Source: Flavobacteriaceae bacterium UBA4439 (GTDB lineage: Bacteria > Bacteroidota > Bacteroidia > Flavobacteriales > Flavobacteriaceae). Taken from it: a DNA stretch of 64,000 nt. The notes under the pieces were generated by a model. It did no database searches. It had not been told where the DNA came from and saw nothing but the letters and a program-made list of their open reading frames with translations. This document shows positions 9,222-17,564 of the stretch, one piece after another (positions within the stretch are counted from its first letter, which is position 1; each line of letters opens with the position of its first letter). The translations under genes were made by a program, and so were the position numbers. The stretch covers positions 19,181-83,180 of the forward strand of contig DGPN01000002.1 in NCBI GenBank assembly GCA_002390455.1, given 5' to 3'.

Positions 9222-10610
9222 ATGAATGAATATGATGTAATTGTAATTGGAACAGGTCCTGGCGGCTACGTAACTGCGATCAGAGCTTCACAGTTGGGAC
9301 TCAAAACCGCTGTAGTAGAAAAAGAAAGCTTGGGAGGGGTTTGTCTTAATTGGGGATGTATTCCCACCAAAGCATTACTGAAATCGGCACAAGTTTTCAA
9401 TTATCTGAAGCATGCTGAAGATTATGGATTGAAAGTCAAAGAATATGACAAGGATTTCGATGCTGTCGTCAACAGAAGTAGAAATGTAGCTGCAGGCATG
9501 AGTAAGGGCGTACAATTTTTGATGAAAAAAAATAAAATTGATGTGATCGAAGGTCATGGAAAAGTCCTTGCTGGAAAGAAAATTAGTGTCACCCAAGGAG
9601 AAAAAACAGAAGAGTACAAGGCCAAGCACATCATTATTGCGACGGGAGCTAAATCAAGAGTTCTGCCGAGCCTACCACAAGACGGTAAAAAAGTAATTGG
9701 GTACCGTGAGGCCATGACCTTGCCCCAGCAACCCAAAAAACTCATCGTCGTTGGGTCAGGAGCAATAGGAATAGAATTTGCCTATTTCTACAACGCCATG
9801 GGCACAGAAGTTACCATTGTAGAGTATGTAGACCGTATCGTCCCCATAGAAGATGAAGAAGTTTCAAAACAATTGGAAAAAAGCTTTAAAAAGAGTGGTA
9901 TCAATATAATGACCAGCGCTGAAGTTACTGCAGTGGACACCTCAGGTAAAGGTGTAAAAGCTACCATCAAAACAGCCAAAGGAGAAGAAGTCCTTAATGC
10001 TGATGTGGTTCTATCTGCGGTGGGGATCAAATCCAACATTGAAAACCTAGGACTCGAAGATTTGGGCATTGCTGTGGACAAGGATAAAATTTTAGTCAAT
10101 GACTTTTACCAAACTAATCTACCGGGATATTATGCCATTGGAGATGTCACTTCGGGACAGGCCTTGGCTCACGTGGCCTCTGCCGAAGGAATTCTCTGTG
10201 TAGAAAAAATTGCAGGCCATCAGGTGGAACCACTCGACTATGGAAACATTCCTGGCTGTACCTATTGCTTTCCAGAGATAGCCTCCGTTGGATTGACCGA
10301 AGCTCAGGCTAAAGATAAAGGTTATGAAATCAAAGTGGGTAAATTCCCTTTTTCTGCCTCAGGAAAAGCGCAAGCAGGAGGAACCTCCGAAGGATTTGTC
10401 AAAGTAATCTTTGATGCCAAATACGGTGAGTGGCTAGGATGCCATATGATTGGCGTTGGCGTTACGGATATGATCGCCGAAGCCGTTTTAGGTCGAAAAC
10501 TTGAAACCACAGGACACGAAGTCCTCAAAACAGTGCATCCTCATCCCACCATGAGTGAGGCGGTTATGGAAGCTGTTGCGGATGCCTATGACGAGGTCAT
10601 TCACCTCTAA
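9222..10610 (+). CDS. lpdA: Dihydrolipoyl dehydrogenase (E3)
   Basis: 462 residues. The N-terminal FAD site is VIVIGTGPGGYVTAIRAS; the redox disulfide is GGVCLNWGCIPTKALLK near residues 40-50; the NAD site is KLIVVGSGAIGIEFAYFY; the second FAD segment is YYAIGDVT; and the C-terminal catalytic His-Glu dyad is in HPHPTMSEAVMEA. It reoxidises the lipoyl domains of pyruvate, 2-oxoglutarate or branched-chain dehydrogenase complexes. No E1 or E2 gene is adjacent, so which complex it serves is not shown. The 3' end overlaps aroQ on the other strand by 4 bp. Confidence 0.96.
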   Translation: MNEYDVIVIGTGPGGYVTAIRASQLGLKTAVVEKESLGGVCLNWGCIPTKALLKSAQVFNYLKHAEDYGLKVKEYDKDFDAVVNRSRNVAAGMSKGVQFLMKKNKIDVIEGHGKVLAGKKISVTQGEKTEEYKAKHIIIATGAKSRVLPSLPQDGKKVIGYREAMTLPQQPKKLIVVGSGAIGIEFAYFYNAMGTEVTIVEYVDRIVPIEDEEVSKQLEKSFKKSGINIMTSAEVTAVDTSGKGVKATIKTAKGEEVLNADVVLSAVGIKSNIENLGLEDLGIAVDKDKILVNDFYQTNLPGYYAIGDVTSGQALAHVASAEGILCVEKIAGHQVEPLDYGNIPGCTYCFPEIASVGLTEAQAKDKGYEIKVGKFPFSASGKAQAGGTSEGFVKVIFDAKYGEWLGCHMIGVGVTDMIAEAVLGRKLETTGHEVLKTVHPHPTMSEAVMEAVADAYDEVIHL

Positions 10611-11026
10611 GATTTCAGAAAAGATTCAATTCCCAAACGGTAACTGTCTAACCCAAAGCCAACGATGATTCCCTTGGCTACATTAGAGATAAATGATTTA
10701 TGCCTAAAATCTTCTCTGGAAAAGGTATTGGAAATGTGAATTTCAATTACAGGAGTGTCAATCGCCTTGATTGCATCTCCAATTCCTACAGAGGTATGGG
10801 TGTATGCAGCAGCATTTAATAAAATTCCGTCGCATGAAAATCCCTCCTTCTGAATTCGATCTATAAGCTCGCCTTCAATATTGGATTGAAAATAGTCAAA
10901 CTCGATCTGAGGGTATGCTGATTTCAGACCTTCATAAAACTGTTCAAAGGTTTGGTCTCCATAAATCCCAGGCTCACGGAGTCCCAGAAGATTAAGATTA
11001 GGACCATTGATAATGACTATTTTCAT
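10607..11026 (-). CDS. aroQ: Type II 3-dehydroquinate dehydratase
   Basis: 139 residues, standard for the small dodecameric type II enzyme. Signatures: IINGPNLNLLGLREPGIYG at the N-terminus with the catalytic Tyr in the last triplet, LNAAAYTHTSVGIGDAI near residue 73, and the catalytic His in IEIHISNTFSREDFRHKS. It converts 3-dehydroquinate to 3-dehydroshikimate in the shikimate pathway. Monocistronic; its stop overlaps the lpd stop as CTAA/TTAG. Confidence 0.96.
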   Translation of the reverse strand: MKIVIINGPNLNLLGLREPGIYGDQTFEQFYEGLKSAYPQIEFDYFQSNIEGELIDRIQKEGFSCDGILLNAAAYTHTSVGIGDAIKAIDTPVIEIHISNTFSREDFRHKSFISNVAKGIIVGFGLDSYRLGIESFLKS

Positions 11027-11166
11027 TTTTTTGTTTTGTCAAAATTAACCAATTATTTGTTTTTAAATTATTTTTAAGGCTAGATTCAAAGAAGTGAGTG
11101 TTCAAAAAAATATGTGTTTATGAATAAAAAATTTAATAAATTTACCCAACCTCAATCTTTACCATT

Positions 11167-11796
11167 ATGTCTAAAAAAGAACAATTCTACGAAAACGATG
11201 GATCTATTCCATCAATTGAAGACTCTCCTATTTTCATCCCTAACGAAAGTTATATAGAGGGTTATCTTAAATCAAGCAAGTCCATTAAACTGGAATGTAA
11301 TTTTACAGGAACAATTTTTACTTCAAAAAAATTGTTGATTGAAAAATCTGCAACTATGAATGGCGATGCCATTTGTAACGATCTCGTCTTAGAGGGAAAA
11401 ATGGGTGGTAATATTTTTTGTAGCGGACATGTTGAATTTTCTGAAGGATCAATATTCAATGGGAAAATTTACACCTCTACTTTTAAGAATTTAACCCAAG
11501 AAAATTCAGATTTTGTGGTTCAAATTCCTAACCAAAAAATTCTTTCTGAAGTTAAAAACAACATCAATCAACTCAATACTGAAATTGGCCTAACATCAGA
11601 TGAGATTTTATCCGAAGTCAGGAATTTGTTCTATGATAATGTTTTCTCAGCACGCAAAAACCCTCACGATGAAATCATCAACCCTTTTACAGAACAGTTG
11701 AATAAGGGAGGAAAACATATAAACACAAAGAAGCGAGTTAGTCAAGAAATGAAATCTTTACAAAAAAAATCGGAAGAAAATTCCAAAACTGAATAA
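11167..11796 (+). CDS. Bactofilin-family (polymer-forming) protein
   Basis: 209 residues. Residues about 30-110 form the short repeating beta-helix pattern of bactofilins: alternating hydrophobics with the segments YIEGYLKSSKSIKLECNF, IEKSATMNGDAICNDLVLEG and GSIFNGKIYTSTFKNL. An unusual charged tail of about 95 residues follows, rich in Lys, Asn and Ser (ending with QKKSEENSKTE). Bactofilins polymerise without nucleotide and scaffold envelope or chromosome functions. It lies 51 bp upstream of xerD, so a shared transcript is plausible. The assignment rests on the pattern, not on a search. Confidence 0.7.
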   Translation: MSKKEQFYENDGSIPSIEDSPIFIPNESYIEGYLKSSKSIKLECNFTGTIFTSKKLLIEKSATMNGDAICNDLVLEGKMGGNIFCSGHVEFSEGSIFNGKIYTSTFKNLTQENSDFVVQIPNQKILSEVKNNINQLNTEIGLTSDEILSEVRNLFYDNVFSARKNPHDEIINPFTEQLNKGGKHINTKKRVSQEMKSLQKKSEENSKTE

Positions 11797-11847
11797 GCAG
11801 TCAACTAATAAAGTTAATATTTTTAGAATACTTAACTTTATGGGGAT

Positions 11848-12747
11848 TTGAACTGGAAAACACATATCGTTGATTACGAATTCTACCTGCGGATTGAGCG
11901 AGGCTTGGCAGAGAACACAGTCAAAAATTACATTACAGACATTTTCGCTTTGGCTAAGTTCATATCCTTCAACAATATTGAGGAACAGCCCCAAAATTGC
12001 TCTAAGGAAACACTACAACAATTTATCTATCAGCAGTTAAAATCTGTTAGTCCCAATAGTCAAGCAAGGAAAATTTCTGCCCTAAAGAGTTTCTTTAACT
12101 TTCTCATCTCCGAAAAGTTAAGATCTGATTCTCCAGCTGATTTGATTGAAGGGCCTAAATTGGGAAGAAAACTACCAGTAACTCTCAATTTAATGGAAAT
12201 TGAAAAAATTCTTCTTTCCATTGAATTACATCTCCCCAATGGACACAGGAACAGAGCCATTATAGAAACATTGTACGGAAGTGGTTTAAGGGTCAGTGAA
12301 CTGGTGAATTTAACTTTGTCGAATATCTTTTTTAAGGAGGATCTTATAAGGGTAACGGGTAAGGGAGATAAACAAAGATTGGTTCCTATTGGCAGTTACT
12401 CCAAAAAGTTTATACAGATTTATAAAGATGAAATCAGATGTTTAAAAAAAATTAAGACAGAAGACAATGATGTTCTATTCCTCAATAGAAATGGAGGGAA
12501 AATAACCCGTGCCATGATTTTTACTATTGTTAAGGATGCTGCGGCAAAAGCGGGAATAGACAAAAAGATTAGTCCACACACCTTTAGGCATTCGTTTGCA
12601 ACTCATTTACTGGAAAATGGGGCAGACCTGAGGACGATTCAAATTTTGATGGGTCATGAAAGTATAACCACTACAGAAATTTACACACACCTTGACAACA
12701 AACATTTAAAGAAAGTAATGGAGAAATTTCATCCAAGAAATCAATAG
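11848..12747 (+). CDS. xerD: Site-specific tyrosine recombinase XerD-type, TTG start
   Basis: 299 residues. The N-terminal core-binding domain starts YEFYLRIERGLAENTVKNY. The catalytic domain has Arg in GSGLRVSELVNL near residue 148, Lys in TGKGDKQRLVPI, HxxR in SPHTFRHSFATHLLENGA, the second His in LMGHESITTTEIYTH and the nucleophile Tyr in EIYTHL. It resolves chromosome dimers with a partner recombinase. There is an in-frame stop at 11833 and no ATG before conserved sequence, so TTG at 11848 is the start; the resulting MNW-N-terminus matches the family. It is a complete housekeeping recombinase and is not the source of the integrase-like fragments at 35235 and 42134. Confidence 0.93.
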   Translation: MNWKTHIVDYEFYLRIERGLAENTVKNYITDIFALAKFISFNNIEEQPQNCSKETLQQFIYQQLKSVSPNSQARKISALKSFFNFLISEKLRSDSPADLIEGPKLGRKLPVTLNLMEIEKILLSIELHLPNGHRNRAIIETLYGSGLRVSELVNLTLSNIFFKEDLIRVTGKGDKQRLVPIGSYSKKFIQIYKDEIRCLKKIKTEDNDVLFLNRNGGKITRAMIFTIVKDAAAKAGIDKKISPHTFRHSFATHLLENGADLRTIQILMGHESITTTEIYTHLDNKHLKKVMEKFHPRNQ

Positions 12748-12753
12748 ATTGAC

Positions 12754-13464
12754 TTATTGACCCACGACCAACCTAAAACCTTCTCCGTGAATATTTAAAA
12801 TTTCAACCTTAGCATCTGTTTTTAAATATTTTCGAAGTTTGGCTATATAGACATCCATACTCCTAGAAGTAAAGTAACTGTCATCCCTCCAAATTTTATT
12901 CAAAGCCAATTCTCTCGGAAGCAAATCATTAACATGCAACACTAAGAGTCGTAACAGTTGATTTTCTTTAGGAGAAAGTTTAACGGACTCCTCCCCGCCA
13001 TAAGTTAGAAATCGCAGTTTTGAATTGAATTTAAATTTTCCAATTTCAAACTCATAAACATCTGATTCTGGAACATTAAAAAAGTTTTTACGATTTAAAA
13101 TGGCTTTAATTTTGGCGAGAAGCACCTCAGAATCAAAAGGTTTGGTCAAGTAATCATCGGCACCAATTTTAAAACCTCGCAAAACATCCTCCTTTAGTGT
13201 TTTTGCTGACAAGAAAAACAAGGGGATCGTTTCATTTTTTTCTCTTATCTCTTTCCCCAATGTAAAACCATCTTTGAAAGGCATCATTACATCAAGGATA
13301 CAAAGGTCAAAGTTTTCCTTTTGAAACTTTTCCATTCCCTCAATTCCATTTTTGGCCAAAACAACGAAATAATCATTGAGAATCAAGTAGTCTTTGAGAA
13401 TATTTCCAAAATTGAAATCGTCCTCAACTATTAAAATTTTCTTTTGTTCAGCATTCATAGGCAT
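12754..13464 (-). CDS. Two-component response regulator, OmpR/PhoB class
   Basis: 236 residues. The receiver domain has the acidic pair VEDD near residue 14, phospho-acceptor Asp 58 in DLCILDVMMPF, and the conserved Lys in LTKPFD near residue 107. The C-terminal half is a winged-helix DNA-binding domain (SPKENQLLRLLVLHVNDLLPRELALNKIW and the terminal MDVYIAKLRKYLK recognition-helix pattern). It lies 15 bp downstream of the histidine kinase and is surely its partner. Bacteroidota RprY-like regulators look like this, but the stimulus and targets cannot be read from the sequence. Confidence 0.93.
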   Translation of the reverse strand: MPMNAEQKKILIVEDDFNFGNILKDYLILNDYFVVLAKNGIEGMEKFQKENFDLCILDVMMPFKDGFTLGKEIREKNETIPLFFLSAKTLKEDVLRGFKIGADDYLTKPFDSEVLLAKIKAILNRKNFFNVPESDVYEFEIGKFKFNSKLRFLTYGGEESVKLSPKENQLLRLLVLHVNDLLPRELALNKIWRDDSYFTSRSMDVYIAKLRKYLKTDAKVEILNIHGEGFRLVVGQ

Positions 13465-13479
13465 TAGTTTTTAATGATA

Positions 13480-15066
13480 TTAGAGCAGTGGTATTGATAT
13501 TACAAAAGTCGTTCCCTCTCCAATTTTACTCATTAATTGGATATCCCCGCCATGGATTTCAACTATTTTCTTCACGTAAGAAAGTCCTAAGCCGTGGCCT
13601 TTGACATTGTGAATATTTCCACCTTGTTGGCGAAAGAACTTTTCAAATATGTGTTTTTGAGTATTGGAATCCATACCAATTCCATGATCTTTTATTTTTA
13701 AACAAATCATCTTGTCCTCACATGAGCTACTGATGCTGATATCAGGAACTCCATCGGAATACTTTATCGCATTGTCTAGCAGGTTGACAATTAGGTTCGT
13801 AAAATGGTTCAAATTCCCTCTGAATAGGGTTTGCGGTGCGTCGAGTTGAGTAACGATACTTCCTTTCTGATTTTTTACGATCAAATCTACTCGGCGAAGT
13901 GCATCCTCAACCGCATCGTGAATATCTACCTCTGATAATTCGATCGGAGATGAGCTTTTTTCGAGTCTCGAAATCATCAAAACATTTTCAACTTGAGCGA
14001 GCATACGTTGATTTTCCTCTCTGATCATTTTGACATAGCTCAATAACTTAGTCTTCGTACTTTGTGTCTTGGGATTAGAAATGGCATCCAAAGCCAAATT
14101 GATGGTAGCTATTGGAGTTTTGAACTCATGAGACATATTGTTGATGAAATCAGATTTCATCTCTGAGACCTTTTTCTGTCGAATGATTTGATAGATTGCA
14201 GTCGTCGATACTATGATGATAAATAAGGTAAGGAAAATTGATAATCCCGCCACACTCAGAATGGAAGAAAAAACAAACTGATCCCTATTCGGAAATGTAA
14301 CAACCAGTTTATAGGGAGGTTGACCCTTGTCTTGCATAAATATGGGGGATTCATATCTTGATCCGCTCTGATTCTCAGAATATTCGTTAGATTTTACCTT
14401 GGTGGCTAAACCGTTGTTGTAAATGCCGAACTCGTAATAATTTAAAATATTTCGAGCTTTAAATTCCTGGTCCAATAAGAGCTTCAACTCTTCCGATCGT
14501 ATTCGCTTATGAACGGGCAAAGTTGAGGAATAATCCAGATAAGCAGAACGAACAATTTCTTGATCAAAAATACTCATTCTTTCAACCGATTTCAATTTGG
14601 TGATTGACGTAGCAACCCTATTCTCTCGGTTAAAAATTTTATCCTTACTCAGAATGGTTGTCGTTTTTACTTGTTTGTAATCCTTTAACTTATCATTACT
14701 CAATTCAGGATTAATGTCAGAAAGATTAATGTTGTAATCCTCCTCAAGAATACCAAAAGCATAAAAAGAGGTCAAATTCGAGCTGATATCATCCTCATTA
14801 TCGACAAACAAAAAAATATCGGTAAAATTGGATTCGTCGGGGGAACCAATAGAGTCAATTAACTGTTGGTAAGCGGCGATATAATCTGAAATTTCAAGGT
14901 CTTGGACTTTGGTAGATACTGATTTAAGAGACTGACTTACGGCCAGAGTAAACTCTTCTTCCTTATTTTCAAACGCAGTAATGATCCAATAAGCCTGAAC
15001 GACAATTACTGCCACCAAGGATACAATCATTAGAGTCACCAATAAAATGAAAAAATCTTTTTTCAA
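13480..15066 (-). CDS. Sensor histidine kinase
   Basis: 528 residues. One TM helix lies near residues 5-27 and a second near 270-297, enclosing a periplasmic sensor domain of roughly 240 residues that I do not recognise. The HisKA phospho-acceptor is in NNMSHEFKTPIATIN, near residue 314. The HATPase_c domain has an N-box with LIVNLLDNAIKYS, DHGIGMD and GHGLGLSYVKKIVE. It signals to the response regulator immediately downstream. The large periplasmic domain resembles the RprX type of Bacteroidota, but the ligand is unknown. Confidence 0.93.
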   Translation of the reverse strand: MKKDFFILLVTLMIVSLVAVIVVQAYWIITAFENKEEEFTLAVSQSLKSVSTKVQDLEISDYIAAYQQLIDSIGSPDESNFTDIFLFVDNEDDISSNLTSFYAFGILEEDYNINLSDINPELSNDKLKDYKQVKTTTILSKDKIFNRENRVATSITKLKSVERMSIFDQEIVRSAYLDYSSTLPVHKRIRSEELKLLLDQEFKARNILNYYEFGIYNNGLATKVKSNEYSENQSGSRYESPIFMQDKGQPPYKLVVTFPNRDQFVFSSILSVAGLSIFLTLFIIIVSTTAIYQIIRQKKVSEMKSDFINNMSHEFKTPIATINLALDAISNPKTQSTKTKLLSYVKMIREENQRMLAQVENVLMISRLEKSSSPIELSEVDIHDAVEDALRRVDLIVKNQKGSIVTQLDAPQTLFRGNLNHFTNLIVNLLDNAIKYSDGVPDISISSSCEDKMICLKIKDHGIGMDSNTQKHIFEKFFRQQGGNIHNVKGHGLGLSYVKKIVEIHGGDIQLMSKIGEGTTFVISIPLL

Positions 15067-15146
15067 AAGCTCAAATTATTTTTCAAGGTAAATTTCATCA
15101 AAATAGATCAGTTCATAGCTTAATGTATTGTTAATAAAGTTAATTA

Positions 15147-15728
15147 TTAAAGAACCAATAGCTTTTGATGAATTTCGTCTATCTTTTTTAACGTTTTATC
15201 CCAGTCAATATTGTTGATCACATAATCCGCCAATTGAATCTTTTTTTCATCACTCCATTGATGATTCATTCTGGATTTTATAAGCGCCGCATTTGTTTTT
15301 TCTCTTTTCATCACCCTTTCTGTCCTCAGCTTTTCTGGAGCTGTAACCAATATGGTGGCGTCACAATCTTTTGCTGCACCAGTTTCAAAAAGAATGGCAG
15401 CCTCTTTGATCACATAGACGGCATCTTGTTGATCTACAAATGACTGAAAATCTTTCTTAACTCTTGGATGAACCAACGCATTTAATCGCTCTAGCTTACT
15501 TTTATCTGCAAAAACCAAATCTGCGAGTTTACTTCGGTTCAGTTTATCATTCTCATAAATTTCATCTCCAAACAAAGCTTTGATTTGATGGATCAATTCC
15601 AAATCTTCATGCATCAATTTTTTGGCCCTACTGTCAGATTCGTAACAAGGCACTCCAAAGGATGAAAAAACCGACAATACTGCCGATTTCCCACTTCCAA
15701 TACCTCCAGTAAGACCAATAATTTTCAT
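15147..15728 (-). CDS. coaE: Dephospho-CoA kinase
   Basis: 193 residues. P-loop GLTGGIGSGKSAV is at the N-terminus, followed by YESDSRAKKLM and the LNALVHPRVKKDF segment typical of CoaE, then VLVTAPEKLRTERVMKRE in the lid. It phosphorylates the 3'-OH of dephospho-CoA, the last step of CoA synthesis. The start overlaps the stop of the upstream ybbR-like gene by 4 bp (ATGA). Confidence 0.95.
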   Translation of the reverse strand: MKIIGLTGGIGSGKSAVLSVFSSFGVPCYESDSRAKKLMHEDLELIHQIKALFGDEIYENDKLNRSKLADLVFADKSKLERLNALVHPRVKKDFQSFVDQQDAVYVIKEAAILFETGAAKDCDATILVTAPEKLRTERVMKREKTNAALIKSRMNHQWSDEKKIQLADYVINNIDWDKTLKKIDEIHQKLLVL

Positions 15729-16681
15729 TTTCTAATCAAATAATCCACTTTTTTGGATTTCCACCTCACCTTACTCACGCCCTCGGGTTTCATTTCCATA
15801 AACACCTCCAAGGAATTTTGTTCTGTCGTTTGCGCTTGATTATAATCACAGCTAAACTTGAAATCAGCTGCTGAGATGCTTTCAGCTTTGTCAACCAAAA
15901 CCAGGAAGGTAACTTTTAAAGATTGAGGAAATAATTTAATTGATAGTGAATCTGGGAGATTTTTAATGTTGATAAAAGCATCAATGGATTTTTCGGTAAA
16001 ACGCTTCACTGTAGTTTTTATCAAGACTGTTTCTGTTTCATATCGGATTTGATCTACGGGCATTAGTTTGACCTTTTCTTCTATATCATTGTCAATATTC
16101 TGCTCTAATAAAGGTTCAACCCATAGTCTTTTCAAAGCAGTTACTTTTTTGGAAGGTCCATAAACCCATACACTATCAGGTTCGATAACCCACTCCCCTG
16201 CTTGGTCGTATCCAGGTTTAAAGTTGATTTTATCGGGGGGTGTTACCGGTATTTTTATTCTTTTTAACTTACTAAAAGAAAAGTTCAATTGAGAGGGTGA
16301 AACGCTATTGAGTCTTGCCTTTTGATAGAACTGTTTTTGCAGGCTGAACTTTTGATCCATCAGGTCAATTACAGCTAAATTACTACTGTATTCTGCATTT
16401 TCTATCGAAACATTGATGTGATTTTTGAAAAAGTGATAGACCAAAAGTTCAAAACCACTGGCGGTTATATCCGCTTTAATTTTTGACGCTACATCCTGAT
16501 CCAAAACAATTATAGGGGGAATGTCTATAAAAATGACATCGAGTTCAACGGAGGAGCTGTAAGTGTTGGAAAGTTTGGTGATGATCCAAAACACAAAGGA
16601 TATTGCAAAAAAAAATGAAAAAAACCTTAATCTTTTTTTTCCTGGAAATCTTAATCTGAAATACTCAAAATTTCGCTGCAT
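15725..16681 (-). CDS. YbbR-like domain protein
   Basis: 318 residues. One N-terminal TM helix (about residues 18-38, FFSFFFAISFVFWIITKLS) follows a basic start, and the rest is beta-rich and extracytoplasmic. The PVTPPDKINFKPGYD and DSVWVYGPSKKVTALKRLWVEP segments are of the YbbR repeat kind. YbbR/CdaR proteins activate diadenylate cyclase in Firmicutes; here the gene is next to coaE and no cyclase is visible, so that role is not supported. Overlap with coaE by 4 bp indicates an operon. Confidence 0.8.
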   Translation of the reverse strand: MQRNFEYFRLRFPGKKRLRFFSFFFAISFVFWIITKLSNTYSSSVELDVIFIDIPPIIVLDQDVASKIKADITASGFELLVYHFFKNHINVSIENAEYSSNLAVIDLMDQKFSLQKQFYQKARLNSVSPSQLNFSFSKLKRIKIPVTPPDKINFKPGYDQAGEWVIEPDSVWVYGPSKKVTALKRLWVEPLLEQNIDNDIEEKVKLMPVDQIRYETETVLIKTTVKRFTEKSIDAFINIKNLPDSLSIKLFPQSLKVTFLVLVDKAESISAADFKFSCDYNQAQTTEQNSLEVFMEMKPEGVSKVRWKSKKVDYLIRK

Positions 16682-16711
16682 TGTTTTTTATTCATAATCC
16701 TATGGGAAATC

Positions 16712-17530
16712 TTATTGGCCTTTTTCCAAGGCATCAATGATTTCCTGGCTGACCCCAACGTTTGAAAATCCACCATCGTGATAAAGATTCTGAAGGGTTA
16801 CTTTTTTGGTGTAATCAGAAAACATCATAACGGTATATTGTGCACAATCCTCAGCAGTAGCATTTCCCAAGGGCGCAGTCTGTTCGGCATAATGAAGGAA
16901 TCCATCCAATCCCTTGACCCCTTTTCCTGCGGTGGTCAATGTGGGAGATTGAGAGATGGTATTGACCCTCACTTTTTTGTCTTTACCAAAGAAGTAACCA
17001 AAACTTCTCGCAATAGATTCCAAATAGGCCTTATTGTCGGCCATATCATTGTAATTGGGGAAAGTTCTTTGTGCAGCAACATAGGAAAGGGCTAAAATAC
17101 TACCCCAAGGGTTCATGGCATCATTTTTATAAAGGGTCTGCATCAATTTGTGAAAAGAAACGGAAGAAACATCCCAACCCTTGGTCATCCAATCGTGATT
17201 TAGGTCGGTATAGTGTCGTCCTTTTCTCACATTTACAGACATCCCGATGGAATGCAAAACGAAGTCTAATTTTCCTCCCAAATGCGATACGGATTGATCA
17301 ACAAGATTTTCTAAGTCTTCCATGTTGGTGGCATCTGCAGGTATGACTAAACTTCCTGTTTTCTCTGCCAAATCGTTGATGGCTCCCATCCTCATAGCAA
17401 CTGGAGCATTGGTCAGCACAAATTCGCCACCAGCAGCCTTAACCGCCTCAGCAGTTTTCCATGCAATGGATTGATCATCTAGTGCACCAAATATGATTCC
17501 TTTTTTACCTTCTAATATTTTATGAGACAT
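16712..17530 (-). CDS. fabI: Enoyl-[acyl-carrier-protein] reductase (NADH)
   Basis: 272 residues, a short-chain dehydrogenase fold. The cofactor segment is GIIFGALDDQSIAWKTAEAV, and the FabI-type catalytic Tyr-x6-Lys occurs in NYNDMADNKAYLESIAR. The VRVNTISQSPTLTTAGKGV substrate-loop motif distinguishes it from other SDRs. It performs the last reduction in each fatty-acid elongation cycle and is the triclosan target in many bacteria. It sits 30 bp upstream of the ybbR-like gene and downstream of recN, all in one direction. Confidence 0.96.
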   Translation of the reverse strand: MSHKILEGKKGIIFGALDDQSIAWKTAEAVKAAGGEFVLTNAPVAMRMGAINDLAEKTGSLVIPADATNMEDLENLVDQSVSHLGGKLDFVLHSIGMSVNVRKGRHYTDLNHDWMTKGWDVSSVSFHKLMQTLYKNDAMNPWGSILALSYVAAQRTFPNYNDMADNKAYLESIARSFGYFFGKDKKVRVNTISQSPTLTTAGKGVKGLDGFLHYAEQTAPLGNATAEDCAQYTVMMFSDYTKKVTLQNLYHDGGFSNVGVSQEIIDALEKGQ

Positions 17531-17564
17531 GGATTATACTGTTAAATTGGATTTAAAGATACAG

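Noticed and set aside
11848..12747. xerD as the integrase of the cassette islands
   Set aside because: It is a standard XerD without the IntI-specific insert, is 23 kb away and has a different N-terminus from the leader fragments.
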